Source of the DNA: Flavobacteriaceae bacterium 3519-10
GTDB taxonomy: Bacteria; Bacteroidota; Bacteroidia; Flavobacteriales; Weeksellaceae
NCBI GenBank assembly: GCA_000023725.1
Contig: CP001673.1
Coordinates: 1,064,342 to 1,128,341 of the forward strand
Length of the DNA: 64,000 bases
Direction of reading: 5' to 3'
Under the pieces are notes generated by a model that was not told the DNA's origin, searched no databases, and was given only the letters and a program-made list of their open reading frames with translations. Below are positions 1-8,446 of this stretch, in pieces. The translations under genes and the position numbers were made by a program. Numbering within the stretch: position 1 is the first letter of the stretch; every line of letters starts with the position of its first letter.

Positions 1-2
1 CT

Positions 3-320
3 TTGGATATTATTGAGTATTGTGAACTGTTGGATGAGAAGCGAAAATTTGTGATCAGTAATCAACTGTTACGTTCAGCCACCAGCATCGGTGCGAATGC
101 CTTCGAAGCGCAAAACCCACATAGCAGAAAAGATTTTATCAACAAAATAAAGATTGCTGCAAAAGAAGTAGAAGAAACAAAATATTGGCTTTTCCTGTGT
201 AAACATGCTACATCTTATCCATTTAATGATAAACTGGAGCTACAGATTACTGAAATCGGTAAAATCATTTATAAAATTTTAAGCACAAGTTTATCAAAAG
301 ATAATCCTAATAATATTTAA
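3..320 (+). CDS. Four helix bundle protein (23S rRNA-intervening-sequence type), 5'-truncated by the window edge
   Basis: The frame is open from the first complete codon to a TAA stop, so the true start lies before the window and the TTG at base 3 is not a credible start. The visible 105 residues carry the pattern of the small four-helix bundle family first seen in 23S rRNA intervening sequences: a motif reading NQLLRSATSIGANAFEA near residues 20-35, then a KIAAKEVEETKYWL helix. Family members are about 120 residues and have no known enzymatic activity. They are common as orphan genes in Bacteroidota. About 60 bases separate it from carB on the same strand. Confidence 0.75.
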   Translation: MDIIEYCELLDEKRKFVISNQLLRSATSIGANAFEAQNPHSRKDFINKIKIAAKEVEETKYWLFLCKHATSYPFNDKLELQITEIGKIIYKILSTSLSKDNPNNI

Positions 321-382
321 AACACACAATCAGATTGCTACACTGTTCCATTCTTACATTGTTGCATTGATTTATTAATTAT

Positions 383-3300
383 ATGAAACGTACAGATATC
401 AAGACCATCCTCGTTATTGGCTCCGGACCCATCATCATCGGGCAGGCAGCAGAATTTGATTATGCCGGCACACAGGCGTGTCTGTCTTTGCGGGAAGAAG
501 GTTACAAAGTAATTTTAATCAATTCCAATCCGGCGACGATTATGACGGATGTTGAAATTGCCGACAAAGTTTATATTGAGCCCATTTCGCTTCAGTTTGT
601 AAGTCATATCATCCGCAAAGAAAGGCCGGATGCGCTTTTGCCGACTTTGGGCGGACAAACGGGACTCAATATGGCCGTAGAATTACAGAATTCCGGGATT
701 TTGGATGAATGTAAAGTTGAAGTGCTGGGCACAAAACTTTCAGCGATCAACCAGGCTGAAGACCGCGATCTTTTCCGCGAACTTATGCGCGAACTCAACG
801 AGCCTGTTCCGGATTCTGATATTGTAAATACAGTTCAGGGCGCGTTAGAATTTGCGGAAAGAATTGGTTATCCGGTGATTGTTCGCCCCGCCTTTACGAT
901 GGGTGGAACCGGTGGTGGAATTGCCCATAATGATGAAGAACTAAAGGAAATTGCAAGTTTTGGACTTAAATATTCGCCTGTAACCCAGTGTCTGATTGAG
1001 AAATCAATCGCCGGTTTCAAAGAGATTGAATACGAAGTGATGCGCGACAAAAACGATAATGCGATCGTTGTCTGCAACATGGAAAATATCGATCCGGTCG
1101 GCGTTCACACCGGAGATTCCATCGTAGTGGCACCTTCACAGACTTTATCGGACCGTGAATATCAAATGTTGAGGAATTCTTCATTAAAAATCATCCGCGC
1201 ACTTGGTATTGAAGGCGGCTGTAACGTGCAGCTGGCTTTGGATCCTCACTCATTCGATTATTATATTATTGAAGTAAATCCAAGGGTTTCGCGTTCGTCA
1301 GCTCTCGCAAGTAAAGCAACCGGTTATCCAATCGCGAAAATTGCGGCAAAAATCGCGGTAGGTTTAACTCTGGATGAGATCATGAATCCTGTTACAGGAA
1401 AAACGTACGCGTGTTTCGAACCTGCTTTGGATTATGTCGTGACTAAATTTCCGCGTTTCCCGTTTGATAAGTTTGAAACCGCAGACCGCAGACTTTCAAC
1501 CCAAATGAAAGCTACAGGCGAAGTGATGGCGATCGGAAGAAATTTCGAAGAATCGTTACAGAAAGCCATCCGGTCCCTCGAAACGGGTTTAAGACATATC
1601 GGCCTTAAAACCAAACAGGCAGAAGCATTAACCGACGAAGAAATTGAAAGGAGAATCCGTGTATGCGACGACGAACGCCTTTTCATCATCGGTGATGCCT
1701 TAAGAAGAGGTTACGACTGGGAAAAGATTGTGGAGTGGAGCAAAATTGATAAATTTTTCATCTGGAAAATCAAGAAGCTGATCGATTTTGAAAAAGTAAT
1801 TACTCAGAATAAATTCAATACAGACATATTGTTGAAAGCCAAAAAACTCGGCTTTGCAGATCTCAGTATCGCGCATTTATGGGATTCAACGCAGAAAGAA
1901 ATCTTCGAATTCAGAAGAAGTAACAACCTGATGCCGGTCTACAAAATGGTAGATACCTGCGCGGCGGAATTCGAAAGCGAAACCCCTTATTTCTACGGAA
2001 CCTACGAAGAAGAGAATGAAAGTATACCGTCAGACCGCGAAAAAATCATCGTCCTCGGTTCAGGCCCGATCAGAATCGGGCAGGGCGTGGAGTTCGATTA
2101 CGCGACTGTTCACTCGGTCTGGGCGATTAAAGAACTTGGTTACGAAGCGATTATCATCAACAATAATCCCGAAACAGTTTCTACCGATTTTTCAATTTCA
2201 GATAAGCTTTATTTCGAACCTCTGACAGAAGAAGATGTAATGAACATCATCGAACTCGAAAAGCCAAAAGGCGTGGTGGTGCAGTTTGGGGGCCAGACGG
2301 CGATTAATTTAGCGGATAAACTGGCTGCTCATGGCGTTCAGATTCTCGGAACTTCTCTCGAAGATTTAGACCGCGCTGAAAACCGTAATAAATTTGAAGC
2401 TGCACTTCAGGAAATGGGAATTCCACAGCCGCTAGGAAAAACCTGCTTTACCAAAGAAGAAGCATTAATTATCGCGAACGAGATCGGCTATCCGGTATTG
2501 GTGCGTCCAAGTTACGTGTTGGGCGGGCGTGCGATGGAAATTGTGTACGACGACAAAGATCTCAGCTATTATATGACCAACGCGGTGAAAGAAAGTTCAG
2601 AGCACCCGATCCTTATTGACCGTTATTTAACAGGCCGGGAAGTGGAAGTGGATGCAATTTCTGACGGTGAAACGGTTGTGATTCCGGGAATTATGGAGCA
2701 TATCGAGAGAGCCGGAGTTCACTCGGGAGATTCAATTGCCGTGTATCCGCCGCAAAATATTACTCCGAAACAGATTGAAACGTTAGTCGACTATACCGAA
2801 AGATTGGCTAAAGGCTTGAATGTAATTGGTTTAATGAATATTCAGTACGTTCTTTCCGACGGAAACGTGTACGTCATAGAAGTGAATCCAAGATCGAGCA
2901 GAACGGTTCCGTTTCTTTCAAAAATCACTGAGATCCCGATGGCAAACCTCGCAACAAAAGCGATTTTAGGACAAAAACTGAAACATTTGGGTTACAAAAA
3001 CGGATTGGCGCCTGTAAAAGAAGGTGTTTACGTGAAAGTTCCGGTATTCTCATTCTCAAAACTTACGAAAGTGGATATTTCCCTCGGGCCCGAAATGAAG
3101 TCTACCGGTGAAGTGATGGGCAAAGATACTACGCTCGAAAAAGCACTGTACAAAGGCCTGATCGGTTCCGGCAGAAAGATGCCGCTGCACGGAGCGATTC
3201 TGTTCACCGTTGCGGATAAGGACAAAGAGGACGCGTGCGAAGTCGCAAGACGTTTTCAGGAAATCGGGTTTAAGATCTGGGCAACAGAAGGCACTGCAAA

Positions 3301-3565
3301 CTTTTTTGAAGAACGCGGCGTCCGGACAAAAATCGGTTATAAGATCGAGGAAAACCCTGAAATCAACCTTATTGACCTGATACAAACCGGAAAAGTGCAG
3401 TACATCGTAAATACCATGACTAAAGGAAAACAGTCCGAAAGAGACGGTTTCCAGATCCGCCGGACATCAGTGGAAAACGGCGTGCCGTGTCTGACTTCAA
3501 TGGATACGGTAGAAGCTATTCTGAAAGTGATTGAGAGTATGAGTTTTAAGATGGAGAAGATGTAG
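383..3565 (+). CDS. carB: Carbamoyl-phosphate synthase large subunit
   Basis: The 1060-residue protein has the duplicated architecture of CarB. Two ATP-grasp halves begin with matching nucleotide-binding motifs ([19 protein letters not shown] near residue 14 and [16 protein letters not shown] near residue 559), and an MGS-like allosteric domain occupies roughly the last 130 residues. It makes carbamoyl phosphate from bicarbonate, ATP and the ammonia released from glutamine by CarA, feeding pyrimidine and arginine synthesis in the cytoplasm. Length is normal for the family and no frameshift is visible. carA is not in the window, so it lies upstream or elsewhere. A strong terminator follows 20 bases after the stop. 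Confidence 0.97.
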   Translation: MKRTDIKTILVIGSGPIIIGQAAEFDYAGTQACLSLREEGYKVILINSNPATIMTDVEIADKVYIEPISLQFVSHIIRKERPDALLPTLGGQTGLNMAVELQNSGILDECKVEVLGTKLSAINQAEDRDLFRELMRELNEPVPDSDIVNTVQGALEFAERIGYPVIVRPAFTMGGTGGGIAHNDEELKEIASFGLKYSPVTQCLIEKSIAGFKEIEYEVMRDKNDNAIVVCNMENIDPVGVHTGDSIVVAPSQTLSDREYQMLRNSSLKIIRALGIEGGCNVQLALDPHSFDYYIIEVNPRVSRSSALASKATGYPIAKIAAKIAVGLTLDEIMNPVTGKTYACFEPALDYVVTKFPRFPFDKFETADRRLSTQMKATGEVMAIGRNFEESLQKAIRSLETGLRHIGLKTKQAEALTDEEIERRIRVCDDERLFIIGDALRRGYDWEKIVEWSKIDKFFIWKIKKLIDFEKVITQNKFNTDILLKAKKLGFADLSIAHLWDSTQKEIFEFRRSNNLMPVYKMVDTCAAEFESETPYFYGTYEEENESIPSDREKIIVLGSGPIRIGQGVEFDYATVHSVWAIKELGYEAIIINNNPETVSTDFSISDKLYFEPLTEEDVMNIIELEKPKGVVVQFGGQTAINLADKLAAHGVQILGTSLEDLDRAENRNKFEAALQEMGIPQPLGKTCFTKEEALIIANEIGYPVLVRPSYVLGGRAMEIVYDDKDLSYYMTNAVKESSEHPILIDRYLTGREVEVDAISDGETVVIPGIMEHIERAGVHSGDSIAVYPPQNITPKQIETLVDYTERLAKGLNVIGLMNIQYVLSDGNVYVIEVNPRSSRTVPFLSKITEIPMANLATKAILGQKLKHLGYKNGLAPVKEGVYVKVPVFSFSKLTKVDISLGPEMKSTGEVMGKDTTLEKALYKGLIGSGRKMPLHGAILFTVADKDKEDACEVARRFQEIGFKIWATEGTANFFEERGVRTKIGYKIEENPEINLIDLIQTGKVQYIVNTMTKGKQSERDGFQIRRTSVENGVPCLTSMDTVEAILKVIESMSFKMEKM

Positions 3566-3586
3566 ATCAGCAAATATTCATAAAGT

Positions 3587-3616
3587 AAACGCGTCCGGGT
3601 GGGCGCGTTTTTTTTT
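3587..3616 (+). terminator. Rho-independent terminator of carB
   Basis: A seven-base stem (AAACGCG at 3587-3593 with CGCGTTT at 3604-3610) with a ten-base loop runs directly into a T-run ending at 3616. It lies just after the carB stop. Confidence 0.85.
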
Positions 3617-3633
3617 GGTGTATGCGGTGGGAA

Positions 3634-4010
3634 CCCTTCGATGCCTTCGAGAGCCTCAGGCACCGTAATCGCCGGCCTTCGAGAGCCTCAGGCACCGGGT
3701 TATTGTCCGCGGAGATTTAGGAGAGGTGGCATCAAGGCCTTCGAGGCCTTCGAGAACCTCAGGCACCGTAGCCACGGGATTTCAGAAGGGTGGCTTCGAG
3801 GCCTTCGAGAGCCTCAGGCCCCGCAGCCACCGGGTTGCGACTACAGGGGTTTTTAGACATGTGAATTTGAGTCCTTCAAGAGCCTCAGGCCCCGCAGCCA
3901 CGGGATTTCAGAAGGGTGGCTTCGAGGCCTTCGAGAGCCTCAGGCCCCGCAGCCACCGGGCCCTTCGAGAGCCTCAGGGTCCGCAGCCAGCAGGGTCTGG
4001 CTGGCGGGGA
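3634..4010 (+). repeat. Left cluster of short direct repeats (CCTTCGAGAGCCTCAGG family)
   Basis: At least seven copies of a roughly 33-base unit stand in the same orientation. The core reads CCTTCGAGAGCCTCAGG and is followed by CACCG or CCCCG and then TAGCCACCGGG or a close variant. Some copies are followed by a tail ending in GGGTGGCTTCGAGG; AGCCAC and GTGGCT around the tail can form a small stem. Bases 3770-3834 and 3896-3960 are an exact 65-base direct duplication. The unit resembles the widely dispersed CTTCGACAGGCTCAG type repeats known in many bacteria (from memory). Translated frames through the cluster give only repeated low-complexity peptides and are not genes. Confidence 0.85.
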
Positions 4011-4069
4011 TTTTGATGCTAGAAGTGAGGAATATGATGTGCGGCTCAGTAAAAGAGAAAAACAGTATC

Positions 4070-4380
4070 ATGAAAGGTTATATGTATATCCTGCTATGTT
4101 CCGATGGTAGCTACTATACCGGCAGTACCCATAATCTTGAATTGCGTCTGGCTCAGCACGAAGCCGGGGAAGGTGCCCACCATACCAGAAAACGTCTGCC
4201 CGTAAAGATGGTCTATTATGAAGAATACAGCCGAATTGAAGAGGCTTTTACAGGGAGAAGCAGGTGCAGGGGTGGAGCCGCGCAAAAAAGGAGGCGCTGA
4301 TCAATGGTACAACGGATCTACTTCCGCGACTGGCGGTTGCGTACCGGGATTTAAGAAATGATGGGTCCGGAAGTCGATAG
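4070..4380 (+). pseudogene. GIY-YIG nuclease family protein, frameshifted
   Basis: From the ATG at 4070 the frame gives MKGYMYILLCSDGSYYTGST, a clear GIY-YIG N-terminus, then an LELRLAQH segment with the expected catalytic arginine. After EEAFT (near 4254) the frame drifts into nonsense ending at 4300. One frame over, the sequence continues as REKQVQGWSRAKKEALINGT and on to a TAG at 4378-4380, which is the conserved C-terminal half of small single-domain GIY-YIG proteins (about 100 residues). One base therefore appears to be missing near 4254-4258, by decay or sequencing error. The gene lies between two clusters of the same short repeat, which suggests a functional link. GIY-YIG domains cut DNA, but the role of this solitary family is not established. 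Confidence 0.85.
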
Positions 4381-4382
4381 CT

Positions 4383-4780
4383 AGGCCTTCGAGGCCTTCG
4401 AGAACCTCAGGCACCGGGCTTCGAGGGCCTCAGCCACCGGGTTGTGGCCACCGGACATTTGGGAAGAGGTGGCTTCGAGGGCCTCAGCCACCGGACCCTT
4501 CGAGAGCCTCAGGGTCCGCGTTGCGAACCTGATACGAGGCCTGACGAGGCTTGGCCTTCGAGAGCCGCAGGCACCGGATTATTGCTACAGGGATTTTTAG
4601 AAAGGTTGCTTCGTGGCCTTCGAGAGCCTCAGGCCCCGTAGTCGCCGGTGTCGAGGGCCTCAGGCACCGTAGCCACTGGGCTTCGAGGGCTTCAGTCACC
4701 AGAGTCGGAGGGCCTCAGCCGACGGACCCTTCGAGGCCTTCGAGAGCCTCAGGCACCGCAGCCACCGGGTCCGGGTGGCG
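4383..4780 (+). repeat. Right cluster of short direct repeats (CCTTCGAGAGCCTCAGG family)
   Basis: The same unit as the left cluster recurs about eight times, all in the same orientation, with more variation (for example CTTCGAGGGCCTCAGCCACCGG and CCTTCGAGAGCCGCAGG). Copies are interleaved with spacers such as TTGCTACAGGGATTTTTAG, which also echo a spacer of the left cluster near 3839-3856. Together the two clusters flank the GIY-YIG gene. The remaining 180 bases up to the next gene hold no convincing ORF. Confidence 0.85.
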
Positions 4781-4957
4781 CAGACACGACGGAATTGGGG
4801 AGATCAGGCGCAGTATCAGCAGCAGTTTTCCCCATACCGGCTGCTTCCTATTAGGGATTTCGATGCAGGTAATCAGGGGGATACTACGCTTTGACATACT
4901 ATAACCATACTATATCTATTCAAATGCGTAACTTAGATTTACTTTTAATTTAAGAAT

Positions 4958-5635
4958 ATGGCGGAACTTAAAGGTGTATTGAAAATTACCGGAAAGCTTG
5001 GCGGGCTTTCTTTCTATGAAATGAACGGCAAGATCATTGTGCGCACCCCAGGCGGTTTTGACGGCGAGAAGATCCGGAATGACGCAAAGTATGTGAATGT
5101 AAGAAATAATGCCGCTGAGTTCGGGCGGTGTTCAAAATTCGGCGGACGACTGCGGCGTGCTCTCCAGCCTTTTGTGAAGGATCTGAATGATCACCAAATT
5201 CACGGGAGAATGGCGAAGATGCTGCATCAGGTAATGAAGCATGATAAGCAATCAGAAAAGGGAAAACGCAGCGTGCTGTGCGGCCTGCAGGCGATGGAAG
5301 GCAGAGCAGAACTGGCCAGATTTGTCTGGAATCAGCGCGAGGGCAATAATTGCCGTTATAATTTTGAGAAGCGAATGCTTTATTTTGACCACATTCCAGC
5401 AGGCAGCACCCAAGCTTTAGTGACGCTGAGGTTTATCCATCCGGATGGGGGCGAGGGTTCCCTGGAGTATCTGGAAACTATATTTGAAGTGGTGTTGCCG
5501 TGTGCGGAGTTTTCGGTTCCCGAGCATGCGTGTTTTGCGGATGTAGAAGAAGGTATGCTGAGATTTGCTTTGATCCGGTTTTACGATGCCAAGGGCGAAC
5601 TGCTGAGCGGGAGAACCGCAGTGGTGGTGGGGTAG
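4958..5635 (+). CDS. Uncharacterised Bacteroidota protein, 225 residues
   Basis: I do not recognise a named domain. The N-terminus (MAELKGVLKITGKLGGLSFY, then a KIIVRTPGG segment and a RNNAAEFG segment near residue 52) resembles a family of unnamed Bacteroidota proteins that start with a short beta-strand-like KGxxxxxGxxGxxSFY motif followed by a basic (RTPGG-type) loop. No signal peptide or membrane segment is visible, so it is probably cytoplasmic. The second half is beta-rich by appearance. Its start is supported by the ATG after an AT-rich leader. It stands alone between two patches of the CTTCGAG repeat, which may mark an inserted segment. Function unknown. Confidence 0.7.
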   Translation: MAELKGVLKITGKLGGLSFYEMNGKIIVRTPGGFDGEKIRNDAKYVNVRNNAAEFGRCSKFGGRLRRALQPFVKDLNDHQIHGRMAKMLHQVMKHDKQSEKGKRSVLCGLQAMEGRAELARFVWNQREGNNCRYNFEKRMLYFDHIPAGSTQALVTLRFIHPDGGEGSLEYLETIFEVVLPCAEFSVPEHACFADVEEGMLRFALIRFYDAKGELLSGRTAVVVG

Positions 5636-6051
5636 AGGCGTGCGGTTACATTACTGATAAGCATGGAAGTATGGTATCGACCCTACTACCGGAACCTGAT
5701 TAATTTCCATCGTGCTCCGCAGTGAGGATACTTTATAAAGCGGGGCCTTCGAGCGCCTCAGGGACCGGAGCGCGGGGTTAACATGAGAAAAGCCAATTGG
5801 CCAAAAATTTTCTGCTCATTGCAAATCATGAACCGTCCAAAACAGCAAGTTTGGGTTTTGGCAGAGCCTCTTTTCCACGACTTCAATAGCTTCCATTTAA
5901 GCCACCGGAAAATCCGGAAAATTTTCATCAGTAAAAGAAAAACCTCCTTTAAGGTGGTTTCTGAGCGAAGCCAAAGAATAAAAGAGGTTGTTTTTTTATA
6001 AGGTTGTCAAACCTAAGCCGGAAAATTAGGGTTGTGCAACAATTACCAATA
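5636..6051. other. Intergenic stretch with two degenerate dispersed repeats
   Basis: Bases 5714-5745 (GCTCCGCAGTGAGGATACTT, then a spacer and GCGGGG) match in pattern the stem-loop at 12736-12766. Bases 5743-5763 carry one more copy of the CCTTCGAG...CTCAGG repeat. From 5780 to 6000 a 72-codon frame is open but has no recognisable features. An AACCTCCTTT segment near 5949 could pair with AAAGAGGTT near 5979-5990 before a T-run, a weak terminator candidate. Nothing else is supported. Confidence 0.5.
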
Positions 6052-7698
6052 TTATCTGCCGTTTTTTTTATTTTCGAGGAAATTCACGAGTAAATTATTC
6101 AAGATTTCAGGTTGGTCAAACGGAACATTATGTGTGCTTTTTTCAATAATTTCTAATTGTGAATTTTCAATCATTTTAGCAAGTTGTTCGGTATGTTCTA
6201 ATTTTATTTCGTCATCATCACCTGCAATTACTAATACGGGATTTTTTATTTTATTTAAATCCTCTAATGTAATATTTGGATAATTGATCATTAAATTCAG
6301 TCTTCTTTTTTCTTTTTCATCAGTTGTACTATGATGCCTTTTTTTGATCGATTTTAATAATTCTTCATTTACTCCGTCAGGATGTGTATTTGCCCCAATG
6401 GTAACCAGTTTATGTACAAGTCCAGGATTTTTTGAATTAAAAATCAAACCCGTAATTCCACCATCACTCCAACCAACAATATTTACTTTTTCCAATTTAA
6501 GTACTTCTACAATTTGCAGTAAATCATCTGCAAGTTTCTCGTAACCGTAGTCATCTTTGGCAAAGTCTGAACTTTTCCCCTGTGCCCGGGTATCCATAGC
6601 AATCACACGAAATTGCTTTGAGAGAAAAGGAATCTGGTTATAAAAATCAGAAATCAACCCATTATTCCCCTCCAATAAAATTAAAGGTTCTCCGCTTCCA
6701 TATTCCTCATAATAGATTTTGGCATCATCAAGAGTGATATATTTTCCGTCAGGATTTTTACCGTAAATTGTTTTCAAACCTTGTTCTCTTCCTTTATAGA
6801 AACTAATAAGTTTTTCTTCAATTTCACTTTCAGTATGGTGTTCATCACTATTATTATCAGTAATAGGGATTCCTTTTTTGTCATAACCTACTGTAAGATT
6901 TGTTAAAAATGTGCCATCACTTTTTTCCCATTTTGATTGACTATGATACCTAAAAACCAGATTTTTTGAAAGGGATTTTTTTGCTGAAATTCCAAAGACA
7001 AAATCTGTATCATTTAAAGGTTTAGAGTCTACCAGTTGCAATGTAACCGCAATCTGATCTAAATTATGGAACAGTAATTTATATTTGGATAAATCTATTG
7101 TTTGCCAGCCGGTTGAAGAAGTTTTATAGATAATGTTTTCGCTCAAAATTGACTGGTTTGGCAATGAATTTTTTAAATCATAGATATTTAATTTCAAAGT
7201 GATCTGCTCAAATTTTGAACTTGGAATAATATGAAAACTAAAATCCTTTAACTTGGTTTTTTTATAAATGTCAAAAATATTGCCCTGCTCTATGGTCGGA
7301 ACATTTTTGTCGAACATTTTAGAAAAAGTTAACACAGGACGAGATTTCTCTCCGATAATTTTTTCTTTTAATTTTTTTGCAGTTAAAACAACTTCGTGAA
7401 TGTTTGAGGATTTAAGTTTTAGATATATATTAGGATTTGCATTTAATTCTGCAACTTTAGCACTTCTCTCCAAATATCCATCTGCTTTAAAAATAACGGT
7501 ATGGTCACGCAATTCTTCAGGAATGGTAATTTTATAAAATCCATCTTCATTGGAAATTGCTCCAATATTAGTGTCTTTAATTCCAATTGCGCAGTATGAT
7601 AAGTTTTTGTTTTCTTCGTTTTTTACGACACCCTGAATGATTGTTTGGGAATAAAGAAAAATACTTGACAGTAAAAGAAAAAATAATTTAAATTTCAT
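6052..7698 (-). CDS. Secreted alpha/beta hydrolase with N-terminal carboxypeptidase-regulatory-like domain
   Basis: Starting at the ATG at 7698 gives MKFKLFFLLLSSIFLYSQ, a clean signal peptide; an upstream in-frame ATG would bury it. Residues ~20-100 look like a carboxypeptidase-D-regulatory-like beta domain (QGVVKNEENKNLSYCAIGIK, then a GFYKITIP strand). After a middle region, the last ~230 residues are an alpha/beta hydrolase. They show DTRAQGKSS, the nucleophile elbow GWSDGG (serine about residue 411), the acid in VIAGDDDEI and the histidine in STHNVPF. The domain order is typical of Bacteroidota secreted proteins; the substrate is unknown. It is AT-rich and lies just beyond an attC-like repeat, so it may belong to a mobile cassette. 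Confidence 0.85.
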   Translation of the reverse strand: MKFKLFFLLLSSIFLYSQTIIQGVVKNEENKNLSYCAIGIKDTNIGAISNEDGFYKITIPEELRDHTVIFKADGYLERSAKVAELNANPNIYLKLKSSNIHEVVLTAKKLKEKIIGEKSRPVLTFSKMFDKNVPTIEQGNIFDIYKKTKLKDFSFHIIPSSKFEQITLKLNIYDLKNSLPNQSILSENIIYKTSSTGWQTIDLSKYKLLFHNLDQIAVTLQLVDSKPLNDTDFVFGISAKKSLSKNLVFRYHSQSKWEKSDGTFLTNLTVGYDKKGIPITDNNSDEHHTESEIEEKLISFYKGREQGLKTIYGKNPDGKYITLDDAKIYYEEYGSGEPLILLEGNNGLISDFYNQIPFLSKQFRVIAMDTRAQGKSSDFAKDDYGYEKLADDLLQIVEVLKLEKVNIVGWSDGGITGLIFNSKNPGLVHKLVTIGANTHPDGVNEELLKSIKKRHHSTTDEKEKRRLNLMINYPNITLEDLNKIKNPVLVIAGDDDEIKLEHTEQLAKMIENSQLEIIEKSTHNVPFDQPEILNNLLVNFLENKKNGR

Positions 7699-7762
7699 GT
7701 TTTTACAATTGGTCAATAAAATTTTGTAAACGTTACTCATACCGGTTTGGGTAAAATGGCAG

Positions 7763-7891
7763 GGAACGGTTGGGTATTTCTGTTCGCGGGGATTATTATA
7801 ACAGGTCTTTGTCAATATAACAAAATGAACAACTAGCGAAAATCCTTAGCATGTAAACTTCAACCCCGCTAATAGGATACTTTGTTAGCCG
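7763..7891 (-). repeat. attC-like long inverted repeat A
   Basis: On the minus strand this element begins with GGCTAAC eight bases after the stop of the 7898-8434 gene and ends in AACAGAAATACCCAACCGTT. The arms (7773-7790 and roughly 7864-7880) pair imperfectly. It is clearly homologous to element B at 11368-11499: 20 bases of one arm (AACGGTTGGGTATTTCTGTT on the plus strand) are identical, and the interiors align. The position straight after a stop codon and the RYYYAAC-like start resemble an integron attC site. The GTTRRRY end is degenerate here. Confidence 0.6.
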
Positions 7892-7897
7892 TAGTTT

Positions 7898-8434
7898 TTA
7901 ATTTGCGAAATCTGTTATTTGTAGTTTATTTTCGGCACTGTCTAATTTTATTTGCAGTGTCCTGCTTTTTCCAGAAAAAGTGATGTGTTTGTAGTAATTT
8001 TGCTCTACACTATAACTTCTTACTAATTGTTCTCCAACCAATTGTTTTGAATATTCATCTCGCCAGTAATCACTTAAGTCCTTTTCTTCCATTTTCTTGA
8101 ATTTTTTGGCATTTTTGATATTTCGAATTAACTGGTTTTTGTCGTTTTCGCTAATTATTAAATTAAAATTTGTATAATAATCCACTAAACTTTGATCGTC
8201 TTGCGCGTCTATTATTTTGAAATTATCGTTTAAATATAAATTTGACTCAGCAAGTTTATAAGAAATGATTTCAGCATCTGAATCTTGTAAAAAATAAGAC
8301 AATGCAAATATTAATATAAAAATTGATCCTAAAATAATGGTGACTTCTTTTAATCCATTAAATTTTTTAATGAAAATAAAAAACGCCGTGAAAAGAGTAA
8401 TTATTATTATCAACAATAATATTAAGATGATCAT
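7898..8434 (-). CDS. Small membrane-anchored hypothetical protein
   Basis: The 178-residue product has two hydrophobic stretches at its N-terminus (residues ~1-22 with MIILILLLIIIITLFTAFF, and ~30-48), then a soluble, lysine- and asparagine-rich tail of about 130 residues. I do not recognise a family. The tail pattern (YYTNFNLIISENDKNQLIRN) fits an extracytoplasmic or cytoplasmic globular domain held at the membrane. Its stop is eight bases from an attC-like repeat. Its upstream side is taken up by the IS110-type element, whose left end starts only a few bases before the ATG, so its native promoter may be lost. Composition is very AT-rich, in keeping with acquired DNA. Confidence 0.65.
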   Translation of the reverse strand: MIILILLLIIIITLFTAFFIFIKKFNGLKEVTIILGSIFILIFALSYFLQDSDAEIISYKLAESNLYLNDNFKIIDAQDDQSLVDYYTNFNLIISENDKNQLIRNIKNAKKFKKMEEKDLSDYWRDEYSKQLVGEQLVRSYSVEQNYYKHITFSGKSRTLQIKLDSAENKLQITDFAN

Positions 8435-8446
8435 TTGAATTTATCT

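Noticed and set aside
3634..4780. CRISPR array in the CTTCGAG clusters
   Set aside because: Unit spacing is irregular, spacers are themselves related, and no cas genes are near.
3599..4904. Several overlapping frames of 60-117 codons through the repeat clusters
   Set aside because: They encode only repeated Pro-Ser-Arg-Ala-Ser-Gly or Leu-Arg-Glu-Pro-Gln-Ala peptides from the direct repeats in several frames; no start or family supports them.
5783..6001. A 72-codon frame
   Set aside because: No family, no signal, and its 3' end overlaps a possible hairpin and T-run.
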